Shown here one piece after another: positions 1-11,800 of a stretch of DNA of 64,000 bases. The notes below the pieces were generated by a model. That model did not search any database. It was not told the origin of the DNA and worked only from the letters and a program-made list of their open reading frames with translations. Position 1 is the first letter of the stretch, and each line of letters opens with the position of its first letter. Source of the DNA: Halocafeteria seosinensis (taxonomy: Eukaryota; Sar; Bigyra; Bicosoecida); the NCBI GenBank assembly GCA_001687465.1, contig LVLI01000156.1, positions 150,096 to 214,095 on the forward strand. Reading direction: 5' to 3'. The position numbers and the translations under genes were made by a program.

Positions 1-2
1 AG

Positions 3-860
3 ATGCGATACTATGTCTATCAAAGTGGGGGTATTGGATTGTGGTCTTCGGAGGTCACCAATGTGCTAGCACAGGAATACGGAGAAACGTGGTGGTACTC
101 ACTAAAACCAATGACTTATTCCGAGGAAGTTCTGTCTCGGCGAATGCTACGGTTTGTCACCCACGGTGGCATTGTTCAGACTCAGTATGCTAACGTCATC
201 GTCACATGCGTCGAAAAACTTTTTGCTCGTTTGCTTTGGTATATCCGGGTAGTCTCTTCGGAAAGGGGGTCACATAAGAGCGCAGTAGGCTTGTCCACCA
301 CGTTGCATGAACCGGTTTTTTTACGCAAACAACCAAAACAATCTGAAGATACTACTCCTCACGGTAGTGTCTCCTTGGAGGTGTTGGCTCGAAGCGTGCA
401 GCAGTTGGGCATCGCATTGAATCGTATGGCATCAACCAGAGCTCAACTTGACGTCGTCGCGGAAGTAATGAATAGTACTAACAGTCTCAGCAACATCCGT
501 CAGAGATTGTCTGGCAGAAAGGGCTCCTACCAGGGACGTAGTCATGCTTCTGTGAGTATAGTGGTGAGCTTTCAACTCGACGGTGGACTGGCTAATGAAG
601 ACCCTGCCGATGAACTCAGCGGAATGAGGCATAGTCTGGCAAGGGCCCAGTTAAGAGCTCTATCAAGTTTCGGGAATATCAAATTTGCGCTAGAAAACGC
701 GATTTGGATGTGGTATATGCATGCACAATTTTCGACTGCACTGCGTCCAAGTGTAGAGTACATTGAAGAGATGGAGCGAACAAGCATGCCGGGAATAGCT
801 GATTCTAGCCCCTTTAGTGCGAAAATGCTTCGATTCCTCAAGCGGTTGTCCATGGAATAA
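3..860 (+). CDS. hypothetical protein, 3' part, likely partial at the window edge
   Basis: An open frame of 285 codons runs from the left edge of the window to a stop at 860. The frame is open at base 1-2, so the true start may lie outside the window. I do not recognise the family. The second half is helix-prone, with charged and Leu/Ala-rich stretches around residues 125-165 and 205-240, which looks more like real protein than the first half. A strong donor-like GTGAGT near 553 means part of the frame could be intron. The gene is convergent with the unknown minus-strand gene ending at 981. It could also be the last exon of a longer protein. Confidence 0.4.
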   Translation: MRYYVYQSGGIGLWSSEVTNVLAQEYGETWWYSLKPMTYSEEVLSRRMLRFVTHGGIVQTQYANVIVTCVEKLFARLLWYIRVVSSERGSHKSAVGLSTTLHEPVFLRKQPKQSEDTTPHGSVSLEVLARSVQQLGIALNRMASTRAQLDVVAEVMNSTNSLSNIRQRLSGRKGSYQGRSHASVSIVVSFQLDGGLANEDPADELSGMRHSLARAQLRALSSFGNIKFALENAIWMWYMHAQFSTALRPSVEYIEEMERTSMPGIADSSPFSAKMLRFLKRLSME

Positions 861-980
861 ACAAGCTCTAACGAAGGTGTACTGACTCTCGCTATAAGCG
901 AATTTAGTTTCCGATCAATTGCAATTGATTTCATTACGTAATGCGTTAATAAATCTGTACAAAGGGTGAGAGAAAACAGG

Positions 981-2840
981 TCAGATGGGATTTTGCATGC
1001 CCGCAGTGGAAATCCGGCCCTGCGACCGTGAGGTGCTTTTAGGAGGCAAAGTCGGACTAGAACTATCATGCCTGGCTGCTGAGTGCCTTCTCAGGGCCGG
1101 GGTATGCTGCCTTGCGGAAAGTGCTTCCCAGATTTGTCCTCTATGTTGTCGGAACGGTTCCTGGTCGTCAAGCACGCCACCCTTACGAGTTGCAGCGGTT
1201 CCTGTTTGTCGGCGCGGCAGAAGTGGAGCCGATGCTGTCTGTTTAGTCCGAGAAATGGTTTTAGTTGTGCTATGATACTTCGCTGGAGATGATTTAGCTG
1301 AGGTAACGCGGCTGTGTGTCCTGGACATACTTGACCCATTAGGAAGCTGCGACGTAGACACAGTGTTCCGCCCACCTCCTGCCATAGAACGACTCTGGGT
1401 TCTGATCGGATCAACTTTGGGAAGGGGGACGGACGATATCAATGGTTGTATGCCGGTGGTTGCCAAGTAAGCGAGAAGTTCTTCCTGTTTCGTTGCAACG
1501 ACAGAATTTATCTCGCTCGCACTCATTGCGCTCCACTGTCGCACAAGCGCCGCCAATTTTCCTTCAGGGGTTTCAGGATCCGGTGTGTGTTCACTCTTTT
1601 CAGCAGCCTCCGGCAAATTCTTCAGATAATTTGTTTGCTCTGCGGAGTTGGCCTCCTGTTGCTCTGGACGATTATGTAACCGCTTTCGAGTTGCAGCTGG
1701 AAGCTCCGCTTTTTTCCCGGGATGCATGCCCTTGATAGCTGCTTCCTGGAGTGTAGCTTCATGTGTAAGGAAGTGTTCAAATTGTCTTTCGGTGGCGAGG
1801 GCGTAAAGAGCAGCTGCTCGAATTCTTCTCCAAGCTTGTGATGAAGTGGCCTTGTTCTTGCGTTTACCATTTCGCTCCACTTCCTTCAGGAACTTTAGCA
1901 TAGAATCAGCGCTTCGTTTTGATTTCATATGGTGCTTCGAGTTCACTCTTTTGGCATTGGTGCCCTGCGTCGAGACAAGAGGAGTTGAATCAGCCGCTAA
2001 GTTAACTTCTAACACAACGGAGTTGGAGCATTACCTGATTTTGCGAACCGTCTTCCGTTCCATGCCCGCTTCCTTCGCTGTGAAGTAACCTACGAAGCCG
2101 TCTAACCATGGTTCGGAAAGGGGTCAACACCTCTTCCGGGCATTTACTGTTTTGTGGATTCCTAGAGGCATACCGCAGCTCCTCTATCTTTGTGTTGAGA
2201 TACTTGTCATCAAACGAGTCTCTCTGCTTTTGCAAGTCTTCCGCTGTTCGCAAAACATCCTCAACTAACGTTCTTGATCTTTCTTCTGAGAGGTTTAGTT
2301 CCCGTACGCCGTACAGTTTGAAACATGTCCCCTCGCAACCTTCGTAGTCATTATTTCCTGCCAACAGTATTGCCAATAAAATCTGCATTTCATTCATATT
2401 CCAATTCACTCTTAAATCGAGGTCAAGATCCATTCTCGTCGGGTTTGAGCAGTTTGACTTACCTTTCCAATTCGTACCCTGTTGCTTTGTTCCGGGTCCA
2501 CCAACGTGTAGACGCTCAACGGCAGTATCATAAACGATCGGTCCGACCTCATGATAGACTCTATCGGTTTACCAAAGAGGTCGACGAACTTCGCTCGACT
2601 TATTTTCGTGAGGGATACATGGTACTGCTTCGCCAGTTCCAGTTGGGATTGGAGGTTTTTCGATAAATGTTTCACGTGGTCCAATGTCCATTCCGATAGA
2701 GCTTTGAGAGCCCGGTCAAATTCCGGTTCCTGCTCTACGATTCGTGTATTTTCTGCCGCCTCCTCTTCCTCCCACAGATTTACTGAACTTCCACTCCTTA
2801 CCAGTGAATGGTCGCTCTTGGAATTCCTGAGGGTCGCCAT
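981..2840 (-). CDS. hypothetical protein, three exons, about 569 aa
   Basis: I did not recognise this family. Three minus-strand exons fit in phase 0: 2840-2463, 2382-2035 and 1964-981, with introns of 80 and 70 nt (GTAAGT...GCAG and GTAATG...GCAG). The start at 2840 (MATLRNSK) is chosen over the in-frame Met at 2873 because it opens the conserved-looking acidic N-terminus; the upstream Met is possible. The N-terminal third is helical (FDRALKALSEWTLDHVKHL), the middle is charged coiled-coil-like (EERSRTLVEDVLRTAEDLQ), and the C-terminal third is Ser/Thr/Arg-rich and probably disordered. No catalytic motif is visible. A structural or scaffold role is possible but not shown. Confidence 0.55.
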
Positions 2841-3529
2841 GGTTATTGTGAGCCGACAGTCTCTCTGCTTCACTCACTCTCTTTGCGCTCCACTAAAGAA
2901 GGGTCATCGTCTACTTGTGTGCGTGGGATCATAGACACCACATGATTACGGAAACGGAGGTACACACCAGAGCAGAGAGCTATGCGCTCAAACGGTGGTT
3001 TTTGGCGCGTTACTCGCCTGCGACGTACGCCGGGGATCAGTCGCAGGTAATTATTTCCCTCTCCTGGTACAGTATTTCACCAGTTCCGATTACGGACGGC
3101 TGTGTACAAATTCAAGCAAAGACTCCCGGACAATGTTGGTATCAATCCTACGTCGTGGACTTATTTTGGCAGAAAACCTAACAGGACTTGGACTGTACCG
3201 TGCGACTTCGTCGGAAGAGCTTCAACTCGCGGGACCGGTACCAGTAGTGTTGTTTGAACCCGTCACTTAACGTGGAAGCGTACAACTCGCACGGACTGCT
3301 GAATCGAAGGAAGTGGAATGGAGCGTACACTACAAGTGCACCATGGTAATGTGTAGTGTATTCAAAACGATGTGGTACATACCTTTGAGCGTTGGTCGGT
3401 ATCATGCTGTTGTAATAACTGAGCCCGCAATTCCTGTGTGAGCTGTGGAGAAGAAACGAACTCAAATGAAGGTAAGTAACGGAGCCTTTCCTGCTCTTGC
3501 GGAATTACTATAATGTGCTGTAGGTTGAG
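2841..3529. other. gene-poor stretch with only fragments
   Basis: No gene could be supported here. Short minus-strand open segments at 3370-3465 and 3178-3360 lie just 3' of the adenosylhomocysteinase-like pseudogene. They contain splice-like sites (a CTTCTCCACAG acceptor near 3440 and a GTATGT donor near 3384) but no recognisable motif. They could be remaining decayed exons of that pseudogene or chance open frames. Confidence 0.4.
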
Positions 3530-4143
3530 GAGGGAGTTAACCATCCACAGCCCCCACAACAGCACGTCCGACATTGTAGTCTTCAGAAGCCTTGATTAGA
3601 GAACGTGCAACAGAAATGACATGAGGAATCGAGGCAGGGTCTTCTACGTGTTCCAAAACCTTCTCGTATTCGACGTATCCGTTCTCAGTGTCTTCAACAA
3701 CTCGCCCAATGTTATAGCTCCTCAGCTCCTCCAAAATAAGGAGCAAAGTAGCCGCCAATGTCGACCACGATCACATCCTTGTGAGCGTCTTTTATCGAGT
3801 CCAAGAATTGGCAGCGCTTTTGCTTGTCGGCCAAAAGGGTTCGACCTCCCTTCTCCTCATTTTCCCCAAATAGGACAGCGGGGAACGTCTCTTTAAATCC
3901 ACTTACAAGCGGGAACCCTTCGGAATTGCGCCAGCAACAACACCCAGTCGTCTCAGAACCATTAGAAAGAATGGAATGGTAGTGGAGACCATATGCACCC
4001 CAACAACAAAACCTCGCCTCGTGTCCGCCAATACATCCTCATACCATAGGTAATACTGTGCTACAACCCGATGGACTTCCAGTGACGCGGGCCAGTTGCT
4101 TCAAATTGTTGTCGTAGTCTGCAGCCATTGCAGGTACACTCAT
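3530..4143 (-). pseudogene. adenosylhomocysteinase-like protein remnant with several frame breaks
   Basis: Read 4143 to 3530 on the minus strand, consecutive pieces of one plausible protein lie in different frames. They are a start with MSVPAMAADYDNNLKQL; a segment VVGVHMVSTTIPFFLMVLRR ending in AIPKGSR; a segment with DVIVVDIGGYFAPY; and a segment with VVEDTENGYVEYEKV followed by SVARSLIKASEDYNVG. The order and the DIGGYFAP and VARSxxKxxEDYxVG motifs recall adenosylhomocysteinase-like NAD-dependent proteins, known to me mainly from bacteria. Stops follow each segment, for example TAA at 3905-3903 and 3714-3712. The last break is explained by one extra base in the AAAA run at 3733-3736 (plus strand). 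The expected Rossmann segment (GxGxxG) was not found downstream. No intron model repairs the frames. Pseudogene is favoured over sequencing error because neighbouring frames exceed 1,000 codons without breaks. Confidence 0.5.
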
Positions 4144-4473
4144 TTTGAATCGAGCGGGGATAAATTGCACAAATCGATGCAAGAAGCCATGACAAAAGAA
4201 ACTATGAAAATATCACGTTTTCGTCAATCAAAGCGCCATCGCGCCATAGTGACGAAGCAAACATAGCTTTCACTCTGAACCTCATTTGTACACGGAATAT
4301 AGCCAGCCATGCATTGTACAGGTAAAGCTTCCGAATTGTAGATTGGAAAAATAAAAATAAAAGTGTATCAGATCGTTATTGTGTATCGACCACTGTGCTG
4401 TGAGAATACCTTAGCTTCTCATTCAGGCGCGTGGTTTGATCTCCTTGTTGAAGCTCCGCCAAGTCTGTAAAAC
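4144..4473. promoter_or_regulatory. divergent intergenic region upstream of RNase T2
   Basis: This 330-base gap separates the start of the minus-strand pseudogene from the RNase T2 start. It holds an A-rich tract near 4345-4365 but no convincing core promoter element or gene. It must carry at least the RNase T2 promoter. Confidence 0.3.
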
Positions 4474-5519
4474 ATGCGCTTCGGGGGCTCATCCAAGGGT
4501 ATGACGGTACTCACCGCCACATTGGCAGTGCTAGCCTTTGTAGGAACGCAGGCCGAAGGTGGTTGCTCTGGTACGGACTTCGATTACATGGCTATCGTGG
4601 AGCAATGGCCTCCAACTGCGGCCAAGTCTTTCCATAAGGACTCAAGCAATGACTATTTCACTCTACACGGTACGTGTCCACCACATTAGGTGCAGTTAGT
4701 GGTGCATTTTCGCTCCTTATCTCGTGGGTGGAGAGGGTCTGTCTGTCGTTAGTCCTGTGTGGAATGAATGTTCCTGGGTGACCCTAGGGACTAAACACGT
4801 GGAAGTATTACTACCTCGATGTGGGGCTTGTGCAGGTGTATGGCCCAATGATTTCAACGGGGATTATCCATGCAATTGTGAGGGGTCACAATTCGATCCG
4901 GACAAATTGAAACCGATAGAAGATCAACTGGATAAGTACTGGCCGTCGTTGAAATGCGAGGGCGACTCGTGCAATGACGACTTCTGGGAGCATGAATGGT
5001 CCAAGGTAAGGATGGTGGTGTATAGGGAGTATTCGATACAAGGTGTGCACTGGATATCTGAACTATCTGCGATGCAGCATGGAACCTGTGCTGTCGCAAA
5101 CATTAGTAGCCTGGATGGACAGCTGGACTACTTCAAGAAAGCCCTACAACTTCGAAACCAGTATGATCCCCTCAATGCGTTCCAGGCGGCCAACATCACC
5201 CCCACCAATGATCACGGATACAAAGTAAGGATTTGTAACAGAGAATGACCGACGTTGTCTTCTTCTGTAATGTTTTGCTCCGTTATTGCAGTATGACGAT
5301 ATCGTGAATGCCCTAAAGAACGAATTCAACGTCAGGACGGTCCTGCAATGCCAAGGAGAAAACGATATAGATGTGATAGAGATTTGCATCAACAAATCTT
5401 TTGGCGCTATTGATTGTCCCAGTCATTTGCAGGATACGTGTGATTATGACTACGAGGTGTGGCTACCTGCCCATACTGAATCACGGAGGAACCTTCGCGC
5501 TACTTCCCAATCACGATAA
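4474..5519 (+). CDS. secreted ribonuclease T2
   Basis: Predicted acid endoribonuclease of the RNase T2 family, which cuts RNA through a 2',3'-cyclic phosphate. Four exons (4474-4669, 4836-5005, 5078-5224, 5292-5519) give about 246 aa, the usual size. An N-terminal signal peptide (Leu/Ala/Val-rich to about residue 27) indicates export to the vacuole, lysosome or outside. Active-site block CAS I is FTLHGVWPN, formed across the first intron. CAS II is FWEHEWSKHGTC, formed across the second intron, which falls exactly between the Lys and the catalytic His. Both catalytic histidines and the Glu are present. Paired cysteines (CNCEG, LKCEGDSC, VLQCQG, CDYD) fit a disulfide-bonded secreted enzyme. 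The first and third introns also have canonical GT-AG ends. The gene is convergent with the carboxypeptidase gene. Confidence 0.9.
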
Positions 5520-5844
5520 ATCACACAACTTTACCGTTCAAGTACAAGAGTCCATAGCGACCATAAACTTAAATTGCGGTGAGGAAAAATACAGTCGTAT
5601 CTCAAAAGTGACATCTAAAGTTTTGTAATGAACAAACTTTTTTCGGACTCCCCCGGCATTATACCGGTGTTGTGTATGTACAATGCATCATGTCAATTTA
5701 CAGATCGAGGGACGTATTAATACACGACACTAGCACATCCTACTGTGTGGTAAAGTATCGTTAGCAAAATTGGCGAGCACTTGCGGTTGATTACTCAGCA
5801 GCTTCCATTTCCATTCTTCTAACTGCCGAGTCCTCCCGACTGTC
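5520..5844. other. intergenic region between convergent genes
   Basis: This gap holds the two facing 3' ends of RNase T2 and the carboxypeptidase. I see no gene or structured RNA in it. Confidence 0.4.
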
Positions 5845-8800
5845 CTAGCTCTTTTTCTTGCCTTTCTGGGGACGGGATCCAGCCTTTGCCGAGGGGGTTG
5901 ACTTCGATCTATTTTTCGTGCTCCCCTTCTTCGGTTCTCGCGGAGTATGCTCAATGCTCAATCTGTTAACTTCTGTGCGTATGTGAGACGCAGTCGAAGT
6001 TCCCATCAAATTCAATGGGGCAAGGTTATGGGCTGTTTGGATGACAGGATTCGGGGAGAAGGCTTCAGCAACCTCCTCGTCATCACCTTCGGCATCTTCG
6101 TATGATTCCTCGAGGGTATCGTCGTTGCCATTCTTTTCATCACCAGCTCCAGATGAGAAGCCGATGTGAAAAGGTGGAGGGGCTAACCATTCTAGGGCAC
6201 AAGCACTGGTTTCCTCTGCTCGGGGAGATTCTTCAGACCCTGAAGTCGTCTCTTCTTTCGCAGCATTCTGGAACGGTGGTATGGACACTAGCTGTTCAAT
6301 TGGATAAGGAAAATTTGGAACACGAGGAACGGCACCTCCGTCGGCTGCGCGATCCGGTTGCTCGTGATAGTACTCCAATAAATCGTCAAGGGCTTCACAG
6401 AAATGGTGCCCCAACTCTTCAAAATCCCTTGTTTGGAAATGATTGTGGGCGTTGGCTCCTTGGTCAGCACCTGCAAACGATGCCTCTATCGTGTAGCTGT
6501 TTACGAGCGGAATGTCCCGCCATACGGCAACTCGCGAACAGTCCGACTTCGACTTTTGAACTTTAAACGAGCAGTTGTTGGACGAAAAGTTGCAAGCTCT
6601 TCGGGCCAGTAGGCGCGGAAACAGCTTCGACGTCCAACCCTGTAAGGAGGGTTTGTCCACTTTTGGTTTACTTAACGGGTCCTTGCTGTAAGCGGAGGCT
6701 GAGGATGGTTCGCACCCGAACATAAAAATATTCTTCTTTCTAGAGTGGCCATGGAAATCACAGTATAGGATAACATTAGACGTATTTTGGCAAGTTTCAA
6801 TAAGTTGCTTCAAATTCCAAACTGGTGGGACCTGCTCGATGCTTGGTTCACTCCAATTACGATTCAGGTCGAGTCCTGCCAAATTCGTTCGGTGATGCCC
6901 ATTGATCACTCCATCCGGATTCAAAAACGGTACTACTTTGATGATACACCGCGAACGAAGGCGGGATGCAATCGGAGCAGAAGATGTGAGGAAATCTAAT
7001 ACTCCCCGCATCATCCAAGAAGCGTTGCTCTCGCCGGGATGTACCCGCGCTGATAGAATAATGTAAGGGCGAGCATGCAGCAAGGAGTTTGGAGGGACCG
7101 GTTTCTTCCTGGTCGGAATGCGCGACAGTTGCATTGGAACAACTTTGCATCTAGGGGACTCCTCAAAAGGCTCTGAACGGCGGATACCTCCATCAGGAAG
7201 TCCTGAAGGAAAATCTGTGATAGTGAATAACGGCACGGGATTGCCTGCCAAAGTATGGCAAAGGACACTCCGACAAAATATTGAGGAACTGAATAACGAA
7301 CCGTGAAGTCCCAAGAATTGTGGGGGGTGTTTAGTACCATTTTCTTCCTTTCCGAGCTCGCGGACTTGAGGAAGCGGGAGCGTGCAATGCTGGGAAGGGT
7401 GAAGTTGATCTTCCTTGTGCTTATCGGTGCAGAAGAGATTGTAACTTGCCATAGTTTGTACACCGTTCTTGTCAGCACCGGCACCACACATACGACGAAA
7501 CACTGGTAACACAAGACTGGAAGGTAAACCCTCACAGGAATCAAGAGGATGTTCCTCAACAGGCACATGTACACTGTTGGCAAGTCGCAAGGCCCGATGC
7601 TGCCATCTCAATGTGTCAAAACTCAGGTCTGTATAGGTGTAAGGGTAACAGTAAGCGAAGAACGCGTGTGTAGTCTCAGGCGGAAATTGGACGCGCCAAC
7701 TCTCCGTGTAGAGATGTTGAGTTTCCAGGTCCTCAGAAGGAGCCCCTTCCGACGCATCTTCGGTTACCCCTACTTCTCGCTTCTGCTTAGCAAATTGATT
7801 GGAGTAGTACACAATATCAAAACCTAGCCGCTTCCATCCCACACCTGCTGGCGGTCTTGGCCAGAACCTACTCGATTCAAGTTGTTGTGTTTCCCCGTCT
7901 GTTCCGTCCACGAATACCAAAGGCCTCATTCCGTCATTAAAACTACTTCCGCCTTTCTCAAGGTTAACTATGTGGAATGTATAAATGGGAGCATCGTTAC
8001 CATTACTAGTTTCCATGCCAGTAACTCGGAAAAAGAACCACTGCGTGTGACCAGTCGTGTTCGTATCGGGTTCCAGTAGTAGTTCATACTCTCGCGGTCC
8101 AACTCGGACGGCGCTTCTAAGATTGCCAGATTCAAAGCGCGATTCAAACTCTAATGACGGGGCCATTTCGTTGTTCTTGAAACGGTTTGCCTCCACAACT
8201 CCTTCTTGTAGGCACTGTCTGAGATTTAGACCGATCCTCGACGCACTTGGCCACAGACCGGGGCTATCAAGATGGGAGGTGGTGGCAGACGCCTGCTCTG
8301 TTTTTACCGACGATGACAGTGAATATGTGCGAGGAGTTTCAGCCTCTGCTAGACGCTCCTGCAACTCCTCACTGGTGGAAACCGGAGTCTCCTCACCCAT
8401 CTTCTCGTACTTACGTGCCACGTGACGACCAGGTAAAGCTTGTACAGGCAAGGCTAAAGATTCCGCTTCAGCAGCAGAGTTCTCGTTATCTTGATTGTAG
8501 AGGTCGTAACAGACCACTCCAAACGTAGTATCTGCTTTCCCCGAAATCCTTGCCTTCAGCTCATCATATTCATCACCTGAATTTTGAGAATTCTCAATAA
8601 CAGTGACCTGCCCATCATACTGCTCCATAAGTTGCAAATCGCGAGCAAGAGTCGCTACACGCGCTAAAGCCCGTATCATGTACTGCTGCGACAAACGAGA
8701 TCGTAAATCGGAAGACAGTAATGTCATCGGTTCTTCTGGTAGAAGACAACATGTGTGAAGTACCGTTGGGATCTGGTCATTACGCAGTTTCCAAGCATCC

Positions 8801-11800
8801 ACAGAGTATATGCCTGCTGGTTGTCTTACAATGCTCAAGCAACTGTCGCTCGTCGTACGAAAAACTACGATATCGGAAGATACATGAGGAAATGCATAGG
8901 TTATATGGCTTTTCAGGAGATCCAAACCAATAGGCCAATACCCAATGCTGTATTTGCTCTTGCTACCATTACCCCCAATATCGTCCACGATACCAACAGG
9001 CTTCCAGATATCTGACGAAACTATCCCGTTTTGCAGACTCTCCAGATCAACTGACTCCTTCAAATGTGGAAGCAGCAGGAGTAGGCTATCTTTCAGTGAT
9101 CCATACTCCCACTGTCCACATGACCCCTGGTCCATTGGATCGAAGGTCTCTCCAGTGGGGGAGGTGTTACTTTTGAGAAGAGAAATTGGGTCGTCCCATA
9201 CCCGTTTCCACAAACGATCATACATTTCCAAAGCTTCATGCACTTCGCGTTCACTATCCATGCACTTTCGTCTTCTTACGTTCGTAACATGCTTACAAGA
9301 AAGGGACCAGCAGAGGCGTCGTACACAGTCCAAATAAACGGCGGCTTGGTACTCTGGAAACCATTCAAGAGTAGAAGTCCAGGACTCTTTACCCGCGTTG
9401 TACGTAGGACGTCCAATCAGATCGTTTGTTTCTTCAACATCTTTTTCATAATAGCTAGCGCTATCCGCTTCACTCCTTCTTGCACTAGCTGCTTCGGTCT
9501 CTATATCTGATAGCTCGAAACTTTCCGATAATTTCGTCGCTACACTTCTTGAACGTCTGCCAAGAAGGATTTTATCTCGAATGGAGTGTACCAAATGACT
9601 GCTTTGCTCAGTATCCACCCCAAACCTTCCTGATTCCGAATGCATGGTAGAAAGTCTCTCATTCAAACTGGAAGTTCTTCGTATAGGGTTGGCACTCTCC
9701 GGAAATTCTTGGAAGCACTCCCCACCGAATTGGGTACACTGGGAGTATGATCGGGTTTCGGCACTCATAACCTGCTCGGCTTCCCGAACGACTTCAGCGC
9801 TCGCTTCATTACCCTCGCAAGAGGGGCCAGACTTTGCATCTGCAGCATTGCGATCCTCATCGAAATCGTCCTCATTGTCGTGGCCGGTCTCTTCATCCTG
9901 AGCAGCGCTGACTCCTTCATCCGAGTTATACGTACGTGGTTGAGTTTCACCAGGGACAAATATTTCGATGGACACCGATTTCCGCTTCTTTCTCTTCACG
10001 ATTTTCTTCTTGCGTTTACCACTTTTCGGTTTTACAGAATTCGACTTCGAAGATGACGACGTCTTTTTTGCCTTACTCTTCGCTAATCCTTTCTTCTGAC
10101 CTCTCTTCGAGCCATCATTGTCCGTGAGTATCCCTGATCCGGCGTCCGGATCCGCTGGTGTACCTTCTTGTGTGGCGCTGATGTTGTCTCCACCATCAGT
10201 TTCTCCCCTAAGTTGAGCTCTGTTCCATTGCTTATTCAGCTTAGAAATCAAAGGAATACACTTCTTAGCCGACACTACGACATCGGAGTCCGTCGACGCA
10301 GGGAAACGACGTGCGCTTCCCTTCCACGGATCATCCTTCTGTAAGGAGACCGGCTTCCTTCCGAATTGGCGAAACTTCAAATCAGATTTAGGATAGCTCG
10401 GCTCACAAATTTGAGAGTAAAAAGAAAACGTCATTTTCCAAAGATTTGGTTCGGCGAGATCCTCGATATATCCTGAGGGAGACACTAGCGACAGTGCGTC
10501 AGTTAGAGTTGGACGGCTATCCTCAGAAGTACCAGTGGCGAAGGTCGAGGGACGCAACATCTCATTTGCAAACGAATATAACCTCCTCAAAGAATCCCAT
10601 TGGTGCCACTGGCATTTGATGGAAGACGGTAAGTGAAGAACTGGCCAGAGGAGAGTCCAGTCCCATGGTAATTTTCCTTTACTAGATACAGCGAGCGTTC
10701 GGCTTGTAGCAGCAACTTTTTGTCGTCTCAATAGTTCGTAATGAAACCCAGTAAGAAACCTGTCCGAGGGAAGTTTCCATGTGCAAGCTAGATTTAGGTC
10801 CAGGTTTCCCGGTCCAGGAGAATAGAGTCCCCGCGAGGCAAGAAGTTTTGACGAGGCGGGAATGGCTCCTGAGAGTCTTTCTTCAGCGTCTCCCGCATGG
10901 CGGGCAGACAGAAGACGCCACATGAGTGAAATCGTATTTTGCACAACTTCATCATGTAGCAGACTTAGTGATTCATTGGCAGGCCCCACTCGATAGAGGA
11001 GAACTACTTGGTTATCCGTAGAGCAAACAATTGAAGTGGTGTCCTTCTCACCGGTATGTTCTTCTCCAATGTGTAAATCAACATAAAATGAAAGGATTTT
11101 CCATGTACGACTAAATACCTGCTGAGACCACATATCTTTGCAAAAAGACGTAAACTGAGAAAGCAGCAGTAGACTCTTAATTAATTCGGAAACGATGTCA
11201 GGAAAAAGGCTGAACTTCTTCATAGCTGTCATCAATGGGAAGATAACACGATTGTCGAGTTTAGAAGATATTGCAGTATTCTTGAACACTTTACTGCATA
11301 TTTGTAGCGCATAGAAGACGGCTTCAGCGGACAGTCGCTCAAAACCGTCCAAACGATCTGGGGTACCTGTCGGTTTCGACCTCTCTGAGGGCACCAACCA
11401 ACTTTGAAGGTTCTCGAGAACAGAGAAGAAAGACTCCCATGAGGACTTTACAAACGTTTTCACGTTAATTGCTGCATCATAGAAATGGTTATGAAATGTC
11501 TACACATATGAGGCAAATAACATATGATGGTAGCTTACCGCTGTCCCCAATAAAGTTGTTGAGAAGTTCAAGAGTAGCTCTAGCCTTCCATGGAGTACAG
11601 TGGTAGCAGATTATAGCTTCAAGTGCAGAGCTTGCTACTCGTAGTCCGCCACAAAGCCTACCGGACAACACGTTATTCCGATCTGCATTCGCTTGATAGC
11701 TCACTGCAAAATCTGTCGTGTTTCATAAGCTGCACTTACCATATGGACATAAGAACACGAGTGCGGGGCCTAAAGCAAGGCAAAGGTCTTTCCTATAGTC

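Noticed and set aside
3887-3902. A 16-base GTAAGT...AAAG intron that might repair the pseudogene
   Set aside because: Far shorter than any other intron here, and its removal does not restore the needed frame.
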